Under the pieces are notes generated by a model that was given only the letters and a program-made list of their open reading frames with translations, ran no database searches and was not told the origin of the DNA. Below, in pieces: positions 10,185 through 22,657 of a DNA stretch of 64,000 bases; position 1 is the stretch's first letter, and every line of letters starts with the position of its first letter. This DNA comes from Alkaliphilus sp. NP8 (lineage in GTDB: Bacteria; Bacillota; Clostridia; Peptostreptococcales; Natronincolaceae), in the NCBI GenBank assembly GCA_015978205.1, contig JADWMM010000002.1:98750-162749 (forward strand), written 5' to 3'. The position numbers and the translations under genes were made by a program.

Positions 10185-10361
10185 ATGGCAGCTGGAGCAT
10201 TAAGTAGATTTTTGGGTGAAGATACTAGCTTATTATTTTTCTTCTTATTGCTAGTGATTATTTTCTGTAAATGTGGTATTTTCCACGACAGTGGTGACGA
10301 GTTACTTTTCTTCTTCTTACTACTTGTAGTACTATTCGGCGGAGGAACTTGTTGGAGATAA
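10185..10361 (+). CDS. Small hydrophobic protein with duplicated LLFFFLLLVxxF motif
   Basis: MAAGALSRFLGEDTSLLFFFLLLVIIFCKCGIFHDSGDELLFFFLLLVVLFGGGTCWR; strong RBS aggaggtg at 10171; paralogous to 21230..21436. Confidence 0.75.
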   Translation: MAAGALSRFLGEDTSLLFFFLLLVIIFCKCGIFHDSGDELLFFFLLLVVLFGGGTCWR

Positions 10362-10383
10362 TATCCTTGCCTAAGAATAAAAT

Positions 10384-10417
10384 AAAAATGAGGTCAATAA
10401 ATTTTGACCTCATTTTT
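10384..10417 (+). terminator. Terminator of the small hydrophobic protein gene
   Basis: AAAAATGAGGTCAA / TTGACCTCATTTTT. Confidence 0.85.
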
Positions 10418-10460
10418 TATATTGTATAAGAAATAAATATTATATTTAAATTAATTTTAC

Positions 10461-10736
10461 TTATTGTAACTTACAACCACAGATATTAGAAATCATAATA
10501 TTCATAGTATAGTTACAATCCTCAGATGACATTTTTTCATGAATATGACTAATTAAATTAAATACCTTTTTTGCTTCTCCTTTGATTGTAGTAGATAAAA
10601 TACCGATATCATAGTCTAAACCTGAATCTTTAATTAAATTTAGTACTTCGTTAATATCATCTAGATAATTGTTTGAATCAATAGGAAAATATGTGATTTC
10701 ACATGAAACTATATTTCCTTTTTCCAAACCACACAT
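10461..10736 (-). CDS. YkoF-like thiamine/HMP-binding domain protein
   Basis: 91-aa ferredoxin-like protein, last gene of the TPP-regulated operon; SCEITYFPIDSNNYLDDINEVLNLIKDSGLDYDIGILSTTIKG. Confidence 0.6.
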   Translation of the reverse strand: MCGLEKGNIVSCEITYFPIDSNNYLDDINEVLNLIKDSGLDYDIGILSTTIKGEAKKVFNLISHIHEKMSSEDCNYTMNIMISNICGCKLQ

Positions 10737-11386
10737 ATGAACCCTCCTCTTTCAGAAACTGAAAGTTCTTTTTCTAATTCCATACTTATATCTTTTTCCA
10801 CAGTAGTTGGTGGAATAAATAAACATTCTCCACTATTTATTAATTCTTCTGTATTTAATGATTTTAATTGATCCGTAGATTTAAAGTCTGCATATTTAAA
10901 TACACTATTTTTTTGGAATGGCTCTGAAAGATAGAGTTCTCCCCAACTACTTTCTATATTTATAGTACCAATTAATAAATGGCCCTTATTTTTTAGCACT
11001 CTATACATTTCATTGTAGGCTTTTTGTGGCTCTTTAATAAATTCAAAAGCTGCCATTGAAAAAACTCCATCGAATGTTTTATCAGAAAAATTCAAATTAT
11101 AAACATCCATAATTTCAAACTTAATATTAAGTCCTTTTTCATTAGCTTTTTTACGTGCCTTACCAAGCATTTCTTCTGACACATCTATACCAACTACTTC
11201 GCAACCCATTTCAGCTAACTTTATACTAAAATTTCCTGTTCCGCAGCCTACATCCAATATTTTCATTCCAGCTTTAGGCTTAAAAAGAGAAAGAGCTAAT
11301 TCTGTTTCTACATTGTCTACAAATGTTCCTAGCTTTGATTTATACCACTGATCATAATCAATTGCTTCTTTGTCGAATATAGCCAT
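10709..11386 (-). CDS. Class I SAM-dependent methyltransferase
   Basis: MKILDVGCGTGNFSIKLAEMGCEVVGIDVSEEML motif I. Confidence 0.85.
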   Translation of the reverse strand: MAIFDKEAIDYDQWYKSKLGTFVDNVETELALSLFKPKAGMKILDVGCGTGNFSIKLAEMGCEVVGIDVSEEMLGKARKKANEKGLNIKFEIMDVYNLNFSDKTFDGVFSMAAFEFIKEPQKAYNEMYRVLKNKGHLLIGTINIESSWGELYLSEPFQKNSVFKYADFKSTDQLKSLNTEELINSGECLFIPPTTVEKDISMELEKELSVSERGGFICVVWKKEI

Positions 11387-11396
11387 ACTATACCTC

Positions 11397-12131
11397 CTAA
11401 AATAATTTTAATATTTTCTTCTTCATTTCGTTAAACTGAGTGCTGGTAAGTGTGTCGTTATCTCTTGGTCTAGGTATATTTACTTCAAATTCAGCCTTTA
11501 CAGATGCAGGTCTTTCTGAAAAAACATATATTTTATCAGATAAAAAAATAGCTTCATCTATATCATGAGTAATAAAAAGAATAGATGATTTTAAATTTTT
11601 AAATACTTCTAAAACCCATTGTTGCATTTTTTGTTTTGTCATAGCATCTAATCCACCAAAAGGTTCATCTAAAAGCATAATATCATTAGAAAACAAATAT
11701 GTTCTAAGAAGTGCTGCACGCTGTCTCATACCACCAGATAGTTGGTTTGGATAACTTTTTTCAAAGCCAGCCAAACCAAATAACTTGAAATATTCTAATG
11801 CTTTCTTTTCTGCTTCTACCTTTGAACTACCTTTTAATACTAAAGGAACGCATACATTTTCTAATATGTTTTTCCAAGGAAGAAGTAGGTCTTTTTGATG
11901 CATATAGCTTACTCTTCCTGTTTTGCTTGTATAGTCTTCTCCTTCAATTAGAACTCTACCTTCATCTGGTTTTAAAAGTCCTGCTATAATATTAAATAAA
12001 GTACTTTTCCCACTACCACTGGGACCTAATATAGTAACAAATTGATTTTGTTCAAGATCTATACAAACATTATCTAAGGTATGCAATGAACCAAATTTTT
12101 TCGTTACATTACTAATTTCTATCTTATTCAT
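11397..12131 (-). CDS. ABC transporter ATP-binding protein, thiamine/HMP-precursor type (ThiZ/SsuB-like)
   Basis: Walker A GPSGSGKSTL, signature LSGGMRQR, Walker B IMLLDEPFGGLD. Confidence 0.85.
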   Translation of the reverse strand: MNKIEISNVTKKFGSLHTLDNVCIDLEQNQFVTILGPSGSGKSTLFNIIAGLLKPDEGRVLIEGEDYTSKTGRVSYMHQKDLLLPWKNILENVCVPLVLKGSSKVEAEKKALEYFKLFGLAGFEKSYPNQLSGGMRQRAALLRTYLFSNDIMLLDEPFGGLDAMTKQKMQQWVLEVFKNLKSSILFITHDIDEAIFLSDKIYVFSERPASVKAEFEVNIPRPRDNDTLTSTQFNEMKKKILKLF

Positions 12132-12133
12132 AA

Positions 12134-13162
12134 TTACTCCTCTGGTAGAAATTCATTTGTAAATGCTTCTTTTGCTTCTAATTCATTTTCTAATAAATCG
12201 TTTTCAAACATCCAGTTCCCATATGTTTCCCACACTTCTTCTTTCATTTCTCCCCATCTAGGAGCATCGGATTTATATTCATTAGCTAAATATTCTTGAC
12301 TAGCTACTACTAATTCTTCATCTAATTCTGGTGCATGTTTTATTAACATTTTACCTGCTTCTTCAGGATTATTAATTGTAAATTCATATCCTTTAGAAGT
12401 AGCTTTTAAAAACTTTTTCGCTAATTCTGGGTTTTCTTCTAATAATGTTTCATTTGCAATAATAGCAGGAGTATAGAAATCTAAAGCAGGCTCTACTTCT
12501 TGTAACTTAATAAAGTTAAGGTCCATATCTCTAAGCCCAGCAGCTACTCCATCCCATCCGTAATAAATCCAAGTAAAGTCTACATGGTTTTCTACACTAG
12601 TAAAGAAATCTGATGTTCCTATATTAATCATCTCAACCTTATTAAAATCTGCACCTTCTTTATCCATTAAACCTTTTATCATAGCTTCTTCGGCTGGAGA
12701 TCCCCAACCACCATATTTTTTATTTTCAAAGTCAGCTGCCGTTTCAATATCTTTAGATGCAGGAGAAGCAAACCCGGAAGTATTATGCTGAATAATAGCT
12801 GCTATAGCTTTAACTGGTAAAGGATCCGCTGCTGTTCTAGCATATGTTACTTCTTCCTGATAACTAATTCCAAATTCCCCTTGTCCTGCTGCAATAAGGT
12901 CAGCAGTTCCACCTGATGTTGGTTGAATAATTTCCACATCTAATCCTTCTTCTTCATAGTAACCATTTTCTAAAGCAACATACATACCTGTGTGGTTTGT
13001 ATTAGGTACCCAATCTAAAACTACAGTTACTTTTTCTAATTGTTCCTCTTCTTTATTTGTATTATTTTTATCTTCTTCTACTGGTGTATCTGTAGCACAC
13101 CCTGCTAAAAGCCCTATTATTAGTGCTGTAATAATAAACAAGTTTATTCCTTTTTTAAACAT
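12134..13162 (-). CDS. ABC transporter substrate-binding lipoprotein (ThiY/NMT1-like)
   Basis: Lipobox [40 protein letters not shown] typical of NMT1/THI5-like proteins. Confidence 0.88.
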   Translation of the reverse strand: MFKKGINLFIITALIIGLLAGCATDTPVEEDKNNTNKEEEQLEKVTVVLDWVPNTNHTGMYVALENGYYEEEGLDVEIIQPTSGGTADLIAAGQGEFGISYQEEVTYARTAADPLPVKAIAAIIQHNTSGFASPASKDIETAADFENKKYGGWGSPAEEAMIKGLMDKEGADFNKVEMINIGTSDFFTSVENHVDFTWIYYGWDGVAAGLRDMDLNFIKLQEVEPALDFYTPAIIANETLLEENPELAKKFLKATSKGYEFTINNPEEAGKMLIKHAPELDEELVVASQEYLANEYKSDAPRWGEMKEEVWETYGNWMFENDLLENELEAKEAFTNEFLPEE

Positions 13163-13182
13163 AATTATTTCTCTCCTGTTCT

Positions 13183-13950
13183 TTATTTTTTATTGCCATA
13201 TATCCATGGCATAGATTTTTTCTCAATAAAACTGATTAATTTAAGTATCATTACACTTAATAATGTGATTACTATGATAACAGCAAACACTTTATCAGTA
13301 GCAAATGACTGCTTTACTCTCATCATATATACACCTAATCCATTTTTACCTCCTACCCATTCACCTATAGTTGCTCCCATAATACTATAAGTTGCAGAAA
13401 TCTTTAAGCCAGAGAAAAAACTAGGAAGTGCAGCTGGTATTTTAACTATTTTGTACAATTCTATTTTACTAGCTCCCATAGATTTAATTAGATTTAAAAG
13501 CTCTGTTTCTACAGAAGAAAGCCCTTCTAATAAACTCAAAGTGATTGGAAAAAAGCAAACTAAAACAACTATAACAATTTTAGGTAAATAACCAAATCCA
13601 AACCAAATAGCAAATAGTGGCGCTATTGTAATAATAGGTATGGTCTGAGATGTTATTATTAATGGATATATGGCTTTTCTAACTACAGGAATACTGTCCA
13701 TAGAAATAGCAATAATCATTGCAAATATAATAGATATAATAAATCCTACAACTGCTTCCATAGCGGTTATATATGCATGTTCCATTAATTTAGGCATAGT
13801 TGTAATTAAAGTTTTTATAATTGTAGTAGGAGCTGGCAATATATATGTGGGCACTATTTCTATTCTACTTACCATTTCCCATATTAAAATCAATGTAGCA
13901 AAAAATACAATAGGGATAATCTTATCCTCTATATTTTTCAATTTTTTCAT
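13183..13950 (-). CDS. ABC transporter permease (ThiX/SsuC-like)
   Basis: BPD-type permease; [25 protein letters not shown]. Confidence 0.85.
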   Translation of the reverse strand: MKKLKNIEDKIIPIVFFATLILIWEMVSRIEIVPTYILPAPTTIIKTLITTMPKLMEHAYITAMEAVVGFIISIIFAMIIAISMDSIPVVRKAIYPLIITSQTIPIITIAPLFAIWFGFGYLPKIVIVVLVCFFPITLSLLEGLSSVETELLNLIKSMGASKIELYKIVKIPAALPSFFSGLKISATYSIMGATIGEWVGGKNGLGVYMMRVKQSFATDKVFAVIIVITLLSVMILKLISFIEKKSMPWIYGNKK

Positions 13951-14212
13951 TCATAGTCACGCCTTCTGGTTTATAATCAATTTTTACCATAGAAACTACT
14001 CTTGGTGCTCCTTCTTTTACACAAACATCTTGAGCTTTTTTAACAATATCTAAAAGAGTATCTAGCTCTCCCTCCATAGTCGTTTCCATAGGGCCAACTT
14101 CATATTTAACTCCAGATTCTTCAATTAATTCTATAACTTTATCTACAACAGGATAAATACGTTCCTCCGAGACAGTAGGTAAAATTTGTAAACTAACATT
14201 AACATAAGCCAT
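13922..14212 (-). CDS. MTH1187/thiamine-binding (PF01910-like) family protein
   Basis: MAYVNVSLQILPTVSEERIYPVVDKVIELIEESGVKYEVGPMETTMEGE. Confidence 0.8.
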   Translation of the reverse strand: MAYVNVSLQILPTVSEERIYPVVDKVIELIEESGVKYEVGPMETTMEGELDTLLDIVKKAQDVCVKEGAPRVVSMVKIDYKPEGVTMNEKIEKYRG

Positions 14213-14295
14213 TTTTATATCTCCTTCCTATTTATTAATATTTTTTTGCACTTACTTATATAAAACCAAGATTAATATTTAATTAAAAATATTAA

Positions 14296-14326
14296 AATAC
14301 CCTTTATCCTAACTGGACAAAGGGTA
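14296..14326 (-). terminator. Riboswitch expression-platform terminator
   Basis: Minus strand: ATACCCTTTGTCC-AGTTA-GGATAAAGGGTAT followed by TTTAATATTTTTAA. Confidence 0.8.
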
Positions 14327-14350
14327 TGAAATATCATATTATTACACAAT

Positions 14351-14436
14351 ATTTCCCTCCGCTGGCATTATCCAGTTCAGGTTGTGGGTCGAAACAACAC
14401 AGCTTCCTCTCAGCCAGATTAAACTAGCTCCCCTTT
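14351..14436 (-). promoter_or_regulatory. TPP (THI-box) riboswitch aptamer
   Basis: Minus strand reads ggggagctagtttaatctgGCTGAGAggaagctgtgttgtttcgACCCacaACCTGAActGGATAATGCCAGCGgAGGGAa, matching the TPP aptamer consensus. Confidence 0.95.
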
Positions 14437-14547
14437 TTTCATATTTTTTTAATCACAATGTCATTATATATCTAATTTTGTATACAGTCAATAAGAGTTA
14501 ATATCCTACTTATTTTTAAAACTCAATTTAAAACAAGCTTCTTATTC

Positions 14548-16542
<1,995 letters not shown>

Positions 16543-16612
16543 TCATTTTAGGCATTATAATATCCATCTAACCATTATATTTAATAAAAAATACTAAGTA
16601 ATTAAATATTCT

Positions 16613-18838
16613 CTATCCTACTATTTCTAAATTCATAAATGTTGACGAAATCTTTTTAATACCTGCATTTGGAAAAGCTATAGTAAGCATTTCTCCTGAA
16701 ACTGACACTACAGTTCCTACACCGAATTTTGGATGCTTAATTTTGCTTCCTGATTTCACATCTTTTAAGTTACTAGACTCTGCAGAGTTTTTCTTTTCAT
16801 GCATCATAGCACCAGTAAAAAGTGGTGAAGTTCTCATTTTTCTTAAGTCTTTTTTTCTATTAAAAGGCTTATCTATTTTAATAAGTTTTTCTGGAATTTC
16901 GCTCATAAATCTAGATATAGCGTTTGAGTTTGTTCTTCCGTATAATGTTCTAGATATTGCATGGCTCATATATAATTTTTCTCTGGCTCTAGTAATACCT
17001 ACATAACATAATCTTCGCTCTTCTTCTTCATTATTTTCCTGAAGTGACATAGATGACGGAAATATACCTTCTTCCATTCCAGGTATAAATACTACTGGAA
17101 ACTCTAGTCCTTTAGCACTATGTAGTGTCATTAAAACTACTGCATTTTCTTCGTCATCATCTTCATCCATATTAGTTTCAAGAGAAGTTCTTGCTAAGAA
17201 CTCTTCTAATGTTTTTACTTCTGCATTTTCATCGAAATCTTTCGTTAAAGATAAAAACTCTTCCAAGTTTTCTATTCTACTTTCAGCTTCTATTTTTTCT
17301 TCAGATCTTAATACTTCTATATATCCAGTTCCTTCATATATTTCCTTTACTATATCTGTAACAGACATTTCATTTCGTTTTTCTCTTAATGACATTATTA
17401 AATTTGTAAATTTACCAGTCTGTACCTTAACTCTAGTAGACTGATTAGTCATTTTGTCCACATCTAAAAGTGCACTAAAGAAACTTTCTCCACTTACATC
17501 TGCATATGAATCAAACTTTTCCATGCTTTTTAGTCCAATACCTCTTTTAGGTACATTAATAACTCGTTTAACACTTACATCATCTATTGGATTTTCGATT
17601 ATCCTTAAATAAGCCAAAATATCTTTTATTTCTTTTCTATCGTAGAAACGAGTACCACTATAAATCTTATAAGGTATTCCTCTTTTCATTAGCATTTCCT
17701 CTAATGAACGAGATTGAGCATTTGTTCTATACAGCACTGCAAAATCTGAAAAAGATCTATTTTCTTCATCATTAAGCTTTTCTATAGTAGATGCTACAAA
17801 GCTAGCTTCATCATATTCATTATTTGCACGATAATATTGTATAATTTCTCCATCATTATTATCTGTCCATAGTTTTTTTGTTTTTCTATCTGTATTATTA
17901 GCTACTACTACATTGGCAGCATCTAAAATACTTTTAGTAGAACGATAATTTTGTTCTAGTTTTATAACCTGTGTATTTGGAAAATCCTTTTCAAATCCTA
18001 ATATATTCCTTATATCTGCACCTCTCCAGCCATATATAGACTGATCATCATCTCCAACAACACATAAATTTTCATGACTTTTGGCTAATATACTTATTAA
18101 AGTATACTGAGCCATATTAGTGTCCTGAAACTCATCTACTAATATGTATTTAAATTTATTTTGATAATACTTTAAAACTGTAGGGTTGGTTTGGAAAAGC
18201 TGAACAGTTTTCATAATCAAGTCGTCAAAATCTAGTGCATTATTACTTCTTAGCTTGTCCTGATACATTCTATATAATTCTGCAATTTTTTGATTTTTAA
18301 AATCACTTCCATATTCTGCTATATATTCACTTGGGCCGATTAACTGATCCTTAGCCCTGCCTATTGCATTTAAAACCGATCTAGGCTGGAACATTTTTTC
18401 ATCTAAATTTAATCTCTTTAAACATTCCTTCATAAGAACCTGTTGGTCTGTAGTATCATATATAACAAAGTTTTTGTTATACCCTAGCTTGTCTATTTCC
18501 ATACGTAAAATACGTACACAGGAAGAGTGAAAAGTACTTACCCATAGATCTCTATAGTTATCTTCTAGAAGCTGACCTACTCTTTCCTTCATTTCTTTTG
18601 CTGCTTTGTTAGTAAATGTAATTGCTAAAACATTATATGGAGACACTTCTTTTTCCTCCACTAAATAAGCTATACGATGTGTAAGTACACGTGTTTTTCC
18701 TGAGCCAGCTCCAGCTAAAACTAAGACTGGTCCTTCTGTAGTGAGTACGGCTTTTTTTTGCATTGGATTTAAACTATTATATCTGGATTCATTTTTTACT
18801 ATATTTCCGTTCTGACCTAAATTTTCTTCATTACTCAT
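16613..18838 (-). CDS. pcrA: ATP-dependent DNA helicase PcrA/UvrD
   Basis: AGAGSGKTRVLTHRIAYL; VDEFQDTN; DDDQSIYGWRGAD; operon with ligA. Confidence 0.96.
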   Translation of the reverse strand: MSNEENLGQNGNIVKNESRYNSLNPMQKKAVLTTEGPVLVLAGAGSGKTRVLTHRIAYLVEEKEVSPYNVLAITFTNKAAKEMKERVGQLLEDNYRDLWVSTFHSSCVRILRMEIDKLGYNKNFVIYDTTDQQVLMKECLKRLNLDEKMFQPRSVLNAIGRAKDQLIGPSEYIAEYGSDFKNQKIAELYRMYQDKLRSNNALDFDDLIMKTVQLFQTNPTVLKYYQNKFKYILVDEFQDTNMAQYTLISILAKSHENLCVVGDDDQSIYGWRGADIRNILGFEKDFPNTQVIKLEQNYRSTKSILDAANVVVANNTDRKTKKLWTDNNDGEIIQYYRANNEYDEASFVASTIEKLNDEENRSFSDFAVLYRTNAQSRSLEEMLMKRGIPYKIYSGTRFYDRKEIKDILAYLRIIENPIDDVSVKRVINVPKRGIGLKSMEKFDSYADVSGESFFSALLDVDKMTNQSTRVKVQTGKFTNLIMSLREKRNEMSVTDIVKEIYEGTGYIEVLRSEEKIEAESRIENLEEFLSLTKDFDENAEVKTLEEFLARTSLETNMDEDDDEENAVVLMTLHSAKGLEFPVVFIPGMEEGIFPSSMSLQENNEEEERRLCYVGITRAREKLYMSHAISRTLYGRTNSNAISRFMSEIPEKLIKIDKPFNRKKDLRKMRTSPLFTGAMMHEKKNSAESSNLKDVKSGSKIKHPKFGVGTVVSVSGEMLTIAFPNAGIKKISSTFMNLEIVG

Positions 18839-19010
18839 AATTATTTCACCCTTTACGTAAATATATATCTTTCATTTGATATAGTAAAAAATACTAATCA
18901 AATACCTAACTTTACTAGTTATTTCTTTTCTAAATTAGTATACCATATTTAAGTGTTTAATTCGAAGTTCTGTTTAACATCTATTTACTATAACAAAAGA
19001 TTCTATGCAT

Positions 19011-19050
19011 AAAAATAAGCATCCATTTTTGTTTAGGATGCTTATTTTTA
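19011..19050 (-). terminator. Terminator downstream of tatA
   Basis: AAAAATAAGCATCC / GGATGCTTATTTTTA. Confidence 0.85.
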
Positions 19051-19056
19051 TTATTA

Positions 19057-19266
19057 CTATTTGTCTTCTTTTTCTTCGTCTTTGTTTTGTTTTTCATCAC
19101 TATCTTCTTCTTTTATGTCTTCTGTTATTTTATTAGCATGAGACTTAAATTCATTTAATCCTCTACCTAATGCCTTACCAAGTTCTGGTAACTTAGCAGG
19201 ACCAAAAATAACAAGGGCAATTATAAGAATTAAGACAAGTTCTGAAGTTCCAAGTCTTCCGAACAT
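19057..19266 (-). CDS. tatA: Twin-arginine translocase subunit TatA/E
   Basis: [37 protein letters not shown]. Confidence 0.93.
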   Translation of the reverse strand: MFGRLGTSELVLILIIALVIFGPAKLPELGKALGRGLNEFKSHANKITEDIKEEDSDEKQNKDEEKEDK

Positions 19267-19535
19267 AAAACCCCTCCTTTATACTGTAGTTTCTGTTATA
19301 TCAAACCATAAAAATTAAAATAAAATTACATTATTAACTTAAAAATTAACATAGATATAAACATATTTTTATACCATATTTGCAATACTTATGTATTAAT
19401 AATAACACATATATTAATTTTATAAAAGAGTTTTTCGTTAATTTAATAACACTTTTTATTATCCAATAATTTTTATCCATATTTGAAAAATATTTACAAA
19501 TATAAATTCTGGTTCAATTACACTATATAAAGTAA

Positions 19536-19579
19536 AAAATAGTTTTTATTAAAATATATATTTTAATAAAAACTATTTT
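19536..19579 (-). terminator. Terminator downstream of brnQ
   Basis: Perfect AT-rich inverted repeat AAAATAGTTTTTATTAAAATATA/TATTTTAATAAAAACTATTTT. Confidence 0.65.
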
Positions 19580-19608
19580 GCATTTTAAAATTTAATTTCT
19601 ATTTTAAA

Positions 19609-20916
19609 TTATTTTTCTGAATAAACTGGTTTTCCTAAAAGCTCTAAAGCTTTTAAAAATGTCATTAATATTCCTCCTACTACTATAGTAGGTACTACCC
19701 ATGCAAAACCTTGATTTGCCAATGGTAATGCAGCTAATAATTTATCTATACCTGGTATTGGAATATTATATCCAACGAAAACTTCCATTATACTTATTGC
19801 TAATGCCGTATATACAACACCTGAATATACTACATGATGTTTTATATATTTATCTAAGAAATTTACTAGTACTAATGCAATAACAACTGGATAAATAACT
19901 ACTAATAAAGGTTCCGCTAAACTTGTAATCTGGTCTACTCCTGCATTGGAAATTACCATACTTATTACAGCTGTAGCAATACAAACAAATTTATAACTTA
20001 ATTTACCTTTGGTTAATTTGCTAAAGTACTCTCCTGTTGCAGCTGTTAATCCTATAGATGTTGTTAAACATGCAAGTCCTACAGCTACTCCTAACAATAC
20101 TTGTCCAACAGTTCCTAGTATTTGCTCTGTTATTCCCATAATTAATTGAGTTCTAGATAACTCCATGGAAAAACCACTTGCTGTTGCTCCTAAGTATGCT
20201 AGTCCACCATAAACTACTCCTAATCCTATAATAGCAACTATACCTGCTTTAATAGTTAAACTTGCTACATCTTTTGTATCTTTATACCCTTTAGCTTTAA
20301 TAGAAGATACAACAACTGCTCCTAATATAGTTGCTGCTAATGCATCCATAGTTTGGTAGCCTTCTTTAAAACCGCTAGCAAATGGTGCTTCAATTTGGCT
20401 TGCTTCGATTATACCTATAGGAGATATAATACCTTTAACAATAATTATTAATAAAGTTATAAATAATGCCGGAGTTAATATTTTACCTATATTATCAATA
20501 ATCGAACTAGGCTTTAATGTAAATAGTAAAACTATTGCAAAGAAGATTATAGAAAATACAACACTATTCATATTTGGAAAAAATGGAAGTACTCCCATCT
20601 CAAAAGTTGTGGCACTAGTTCTTGGAATAGCTAAAAATGGTCCTATAGCTAATGTTACAATAACTGTGATTACTATACCAAAACTTCTATTTACTTTTGA
20701 ACCTAGTACTTCTAAGTTACCACCAAATTTAGCAACAGCTATAATTCCGATAAGTGGTAAACCTACTCCTGTTAAAAGAAAACCAGTGATTGATGATAAT
20801 ACATCTACACCAGCCTGTTGTCCTAGTGTGGGGGGGAAAATTAAGTTCCCAGCTCCAAAAAACATTGCAAATAATGCAAATCCTACTACTAAAATGTCTT
20901 GCGTCTTTTTGTTCAT
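19609..20916 (-). CDS. brnQ: Branched-chain amino acid transport system II carrier protein
   Basis: GFALFAMFFGAGNLIFPPTLGQQAG family signature. Confidence 0.93.
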   Translation of the reverse strand: MNKKTQDILVVGFALFAMFFGAGNLIFPPTLGQQAGVDVLSSITGFLLTGVGLPLIGIIAVAKFGGNLEVLGSKVNRSFGIVITVIVTLAIGPFLAIPRTSATTFEMGVLPFFPNMNSVVFSIIFFAIVLLFTLKPSSIIDNIGKILTPALFITLLIIIVKGIISPIGIIEASQIEAPFASGFKEGYQTMDALAATILGAVVVSSIKAKGYKDTKDVASLTIKAGIVAIIGLGVVYGGLAYLGATASGFSMELSRTQLIMGITEQILGTVGQVLLGVAVGLACLTTSIGLTAATGEYFSKLTKGKLSYKFVCIATAVISMVISNAGVDQITSLAEPLLVVIYPVVIALVLVNFLDKYIKHHVVYSGVVYTALAISIMEVFVGYNIPIPGIDKLLAALPLANQGFAWVVPTIVVGGILMTFLKALELLGKPVYSEK

Positions 20917-21180
20917 TTTGTCACTCCTTTGTTAAAGTTGAGGAAATATTATGTCAATTAGCTTTTTGACTTTAATTATTATATCACTAATGTTTAAATT
21001 ATTAAACCCATTGAAAAATAGTCGAAACAAGAAGAATAATTAGAATTTTACCATGATTTTTAATATATTTTATTGTGAGTATAGAGTTTATTTTTAAAAA
21101 AATCGCATAATTATAGTTAAATTTTTAACTTTTTTTAGAATATTGTTAGTTATTGACAATATATAATATTTCAGAAAAAT

Positions 21181-21211
21181 AACAACAAGAGGATTAATCC
21201 TCTTGTTGTTG
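21181..21211 (-). terminator. Terminator of the small hydrophobic protein gene
   Basis: AACAACAAGAGGATTAATCCTCTTGTTGTT. Confidence 0.85.
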
Positions 21212-21229
21212 TGAATCCATGCTATTTAA

Positions 21230-21436
21230 TTAAATTCTCCAGATTCCTGATCCACCAAATAATAAAACTAATAGTAAGAAGAAGAATAGTAACTCATCAC
21301 CATTATCAGCGCCAAATATGCCACAGTTACAGAATATAATAACTAGTAGTAAGAAAAAGAATAATAAACTACTTTCTCCTCCAAAGAAATTTCCTAGTCC
21401 ACCTAGTATTCCTTTACTTTTTACAGCTTCACTCAT
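21230..21436 (-). CDS. Small hydrophobic protein with duplicated LLFFFLLLVxxF motif
   Basis: MSEAVKSKGILGGLGNFFGGESSLLFFFLLLVIIFCNCGIFGADNGDELLFFFLLLVLLFGGSGIWRI; paralog of 10185..10361. Confidence 0.75.
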   Translation of the reverse strand: MSEAVKSKGILGGLGNFFGGESSLLFFFLLLVIIFCNCGIFGADNGDELLFFFLLLVLLFGGSGIWRI

Positions 21437-21605
21437 ATATAACACCTACCCTTTCTTTTTGAATTGTTTTGTTTCTCACTTTATATTATGAAAATATAAG
21501 AATTTTGTGCATTTTTACCATTTCAAAAATAAAAAAAGAATATATTATTAAAGATATAATATATTCTTTCTTTCGCTACTTAATATTCCAAATTAATATT
21601 ACCTT

Positions 21606-22400
21606 TTATTCTTTTACAGAAGCTGCAAGTTCTGCCACAGCTGTTTCTAACTCTGTTCCCGCTTTCTGTTGATTTTGAGATATAGTATCTAAATCTTGAA
21701 TTTCTGTACTAATTGTAAATACTTCATCTTTAATTTTACTTAATATTTCTGCTATCTGCTTTGTAAAATCTTCACTATTAGTAGCTAATTTTTGTACTTC
21801 TTTAGCAACAATAGCAAATCCACTTCCATGTTCTCCCGCTCTTGCAGCTTCTATCGAAGCATTTAATCCTAGTATATTAGTTTGTTGAGTTATTTTATTT
21901 ATAAATTGAATGATTTTATCCGTTTCTTTAACATGATCGATAGTTCTATTTGCAAATTCATTTAATGTATTACTAAGATCGTTAGTTTTTTCAATACTAT
22001 CGTGCATTTGACTTACACTATCTTCAGTTATAGCACTTATATTCCTTATTTCTTTCATTTGCAATTCTAGCTTCTCATTTAACTTTTCTTCAGTATTAAC
22101 AAGCATAACCATTAGTTTCGCTGCCTCACTACAGACAACTTTTGCTCCATGAACATTATAAGATTCTATTTGCTCTGCTACATTACTATTCCCAGTTACT
22201 TCAATTACTAAGTCAGACTTTTTCGATAATAATTCTTGAATACTAATAGTATTATATATATTTAGCTCTTTTGCTAATTGCATTCCTGGAGCTTCCTCAT
22301 TTAAATCTACTATACCTAAAATCTCAACATCTTCCATTTTTATAAGTGTTTTTAATATTGACTTTCCACCTTGACCGCCGCCAATAATTGATACTATCAT
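21606..22400 (-). CDS. Cytosolic Rossmann-fold/MCP-signalling-domain fusion protein
   Basis: N-terminal [39 protein letters not shown] (NAD(P)-binding-like) then MCP hairpin [39 protein letters not shown]; no TM segment. Confidence 0.85.
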   Translation of the reverse strand: MIVSIIGGGQGGKSILKTLIKMEDVEILGIVDLNEEAPGMQLAKELNIYNTISIQELLSKKSDLVIEVTGNSNVAEQIESYNVHGAKVVCSEAAKLMVMLVNTEEKLNEKLELQMKEIRNISAITEDSVSQMHDSIEKTNDLSNTLNEFANRTIDHVKETDKIIQFINKITQQTNILGLNASIEAARAGEHGSGFAIVAKEVQKLATNSEDFTKQIAEILSKIKDEVFTISTEIQDLDTISQNQQKAGTELETAVAELAASVKE

Positions 22401-22657
22401 AAAATCATCCTCCATTTATTATTATTAAAAAATTCAAATATTATTATATATAAATACTCAATTTATGAATTTACATTAAGCTTTATATAGTTATAACAAT
22501 AGCAATTTTTATAACTTTAATTACCCACCAATCCTTATTAAAATCATTAGACATTTTTCTCTAAAATCCTCTATTTTTTCAAAAATTTTCATTTTTATTT
22601 TAAAAAAATTTACACATACTATATATGAGTAATTAAATATAAAAGGGATGTGTTAAA

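Noticed and set aside
13670-14053. Plus-strand 127-aa ORF
   Set aside because: Antisense to the ABC permease and thiamine-binding genes; no RBS.
20917-21180. Possible T-box or amino-acid riboswitch upstream of brnQ
   Set aside because: No T-box sequence or specifier-stem pattern found; only AT-rich DNA.
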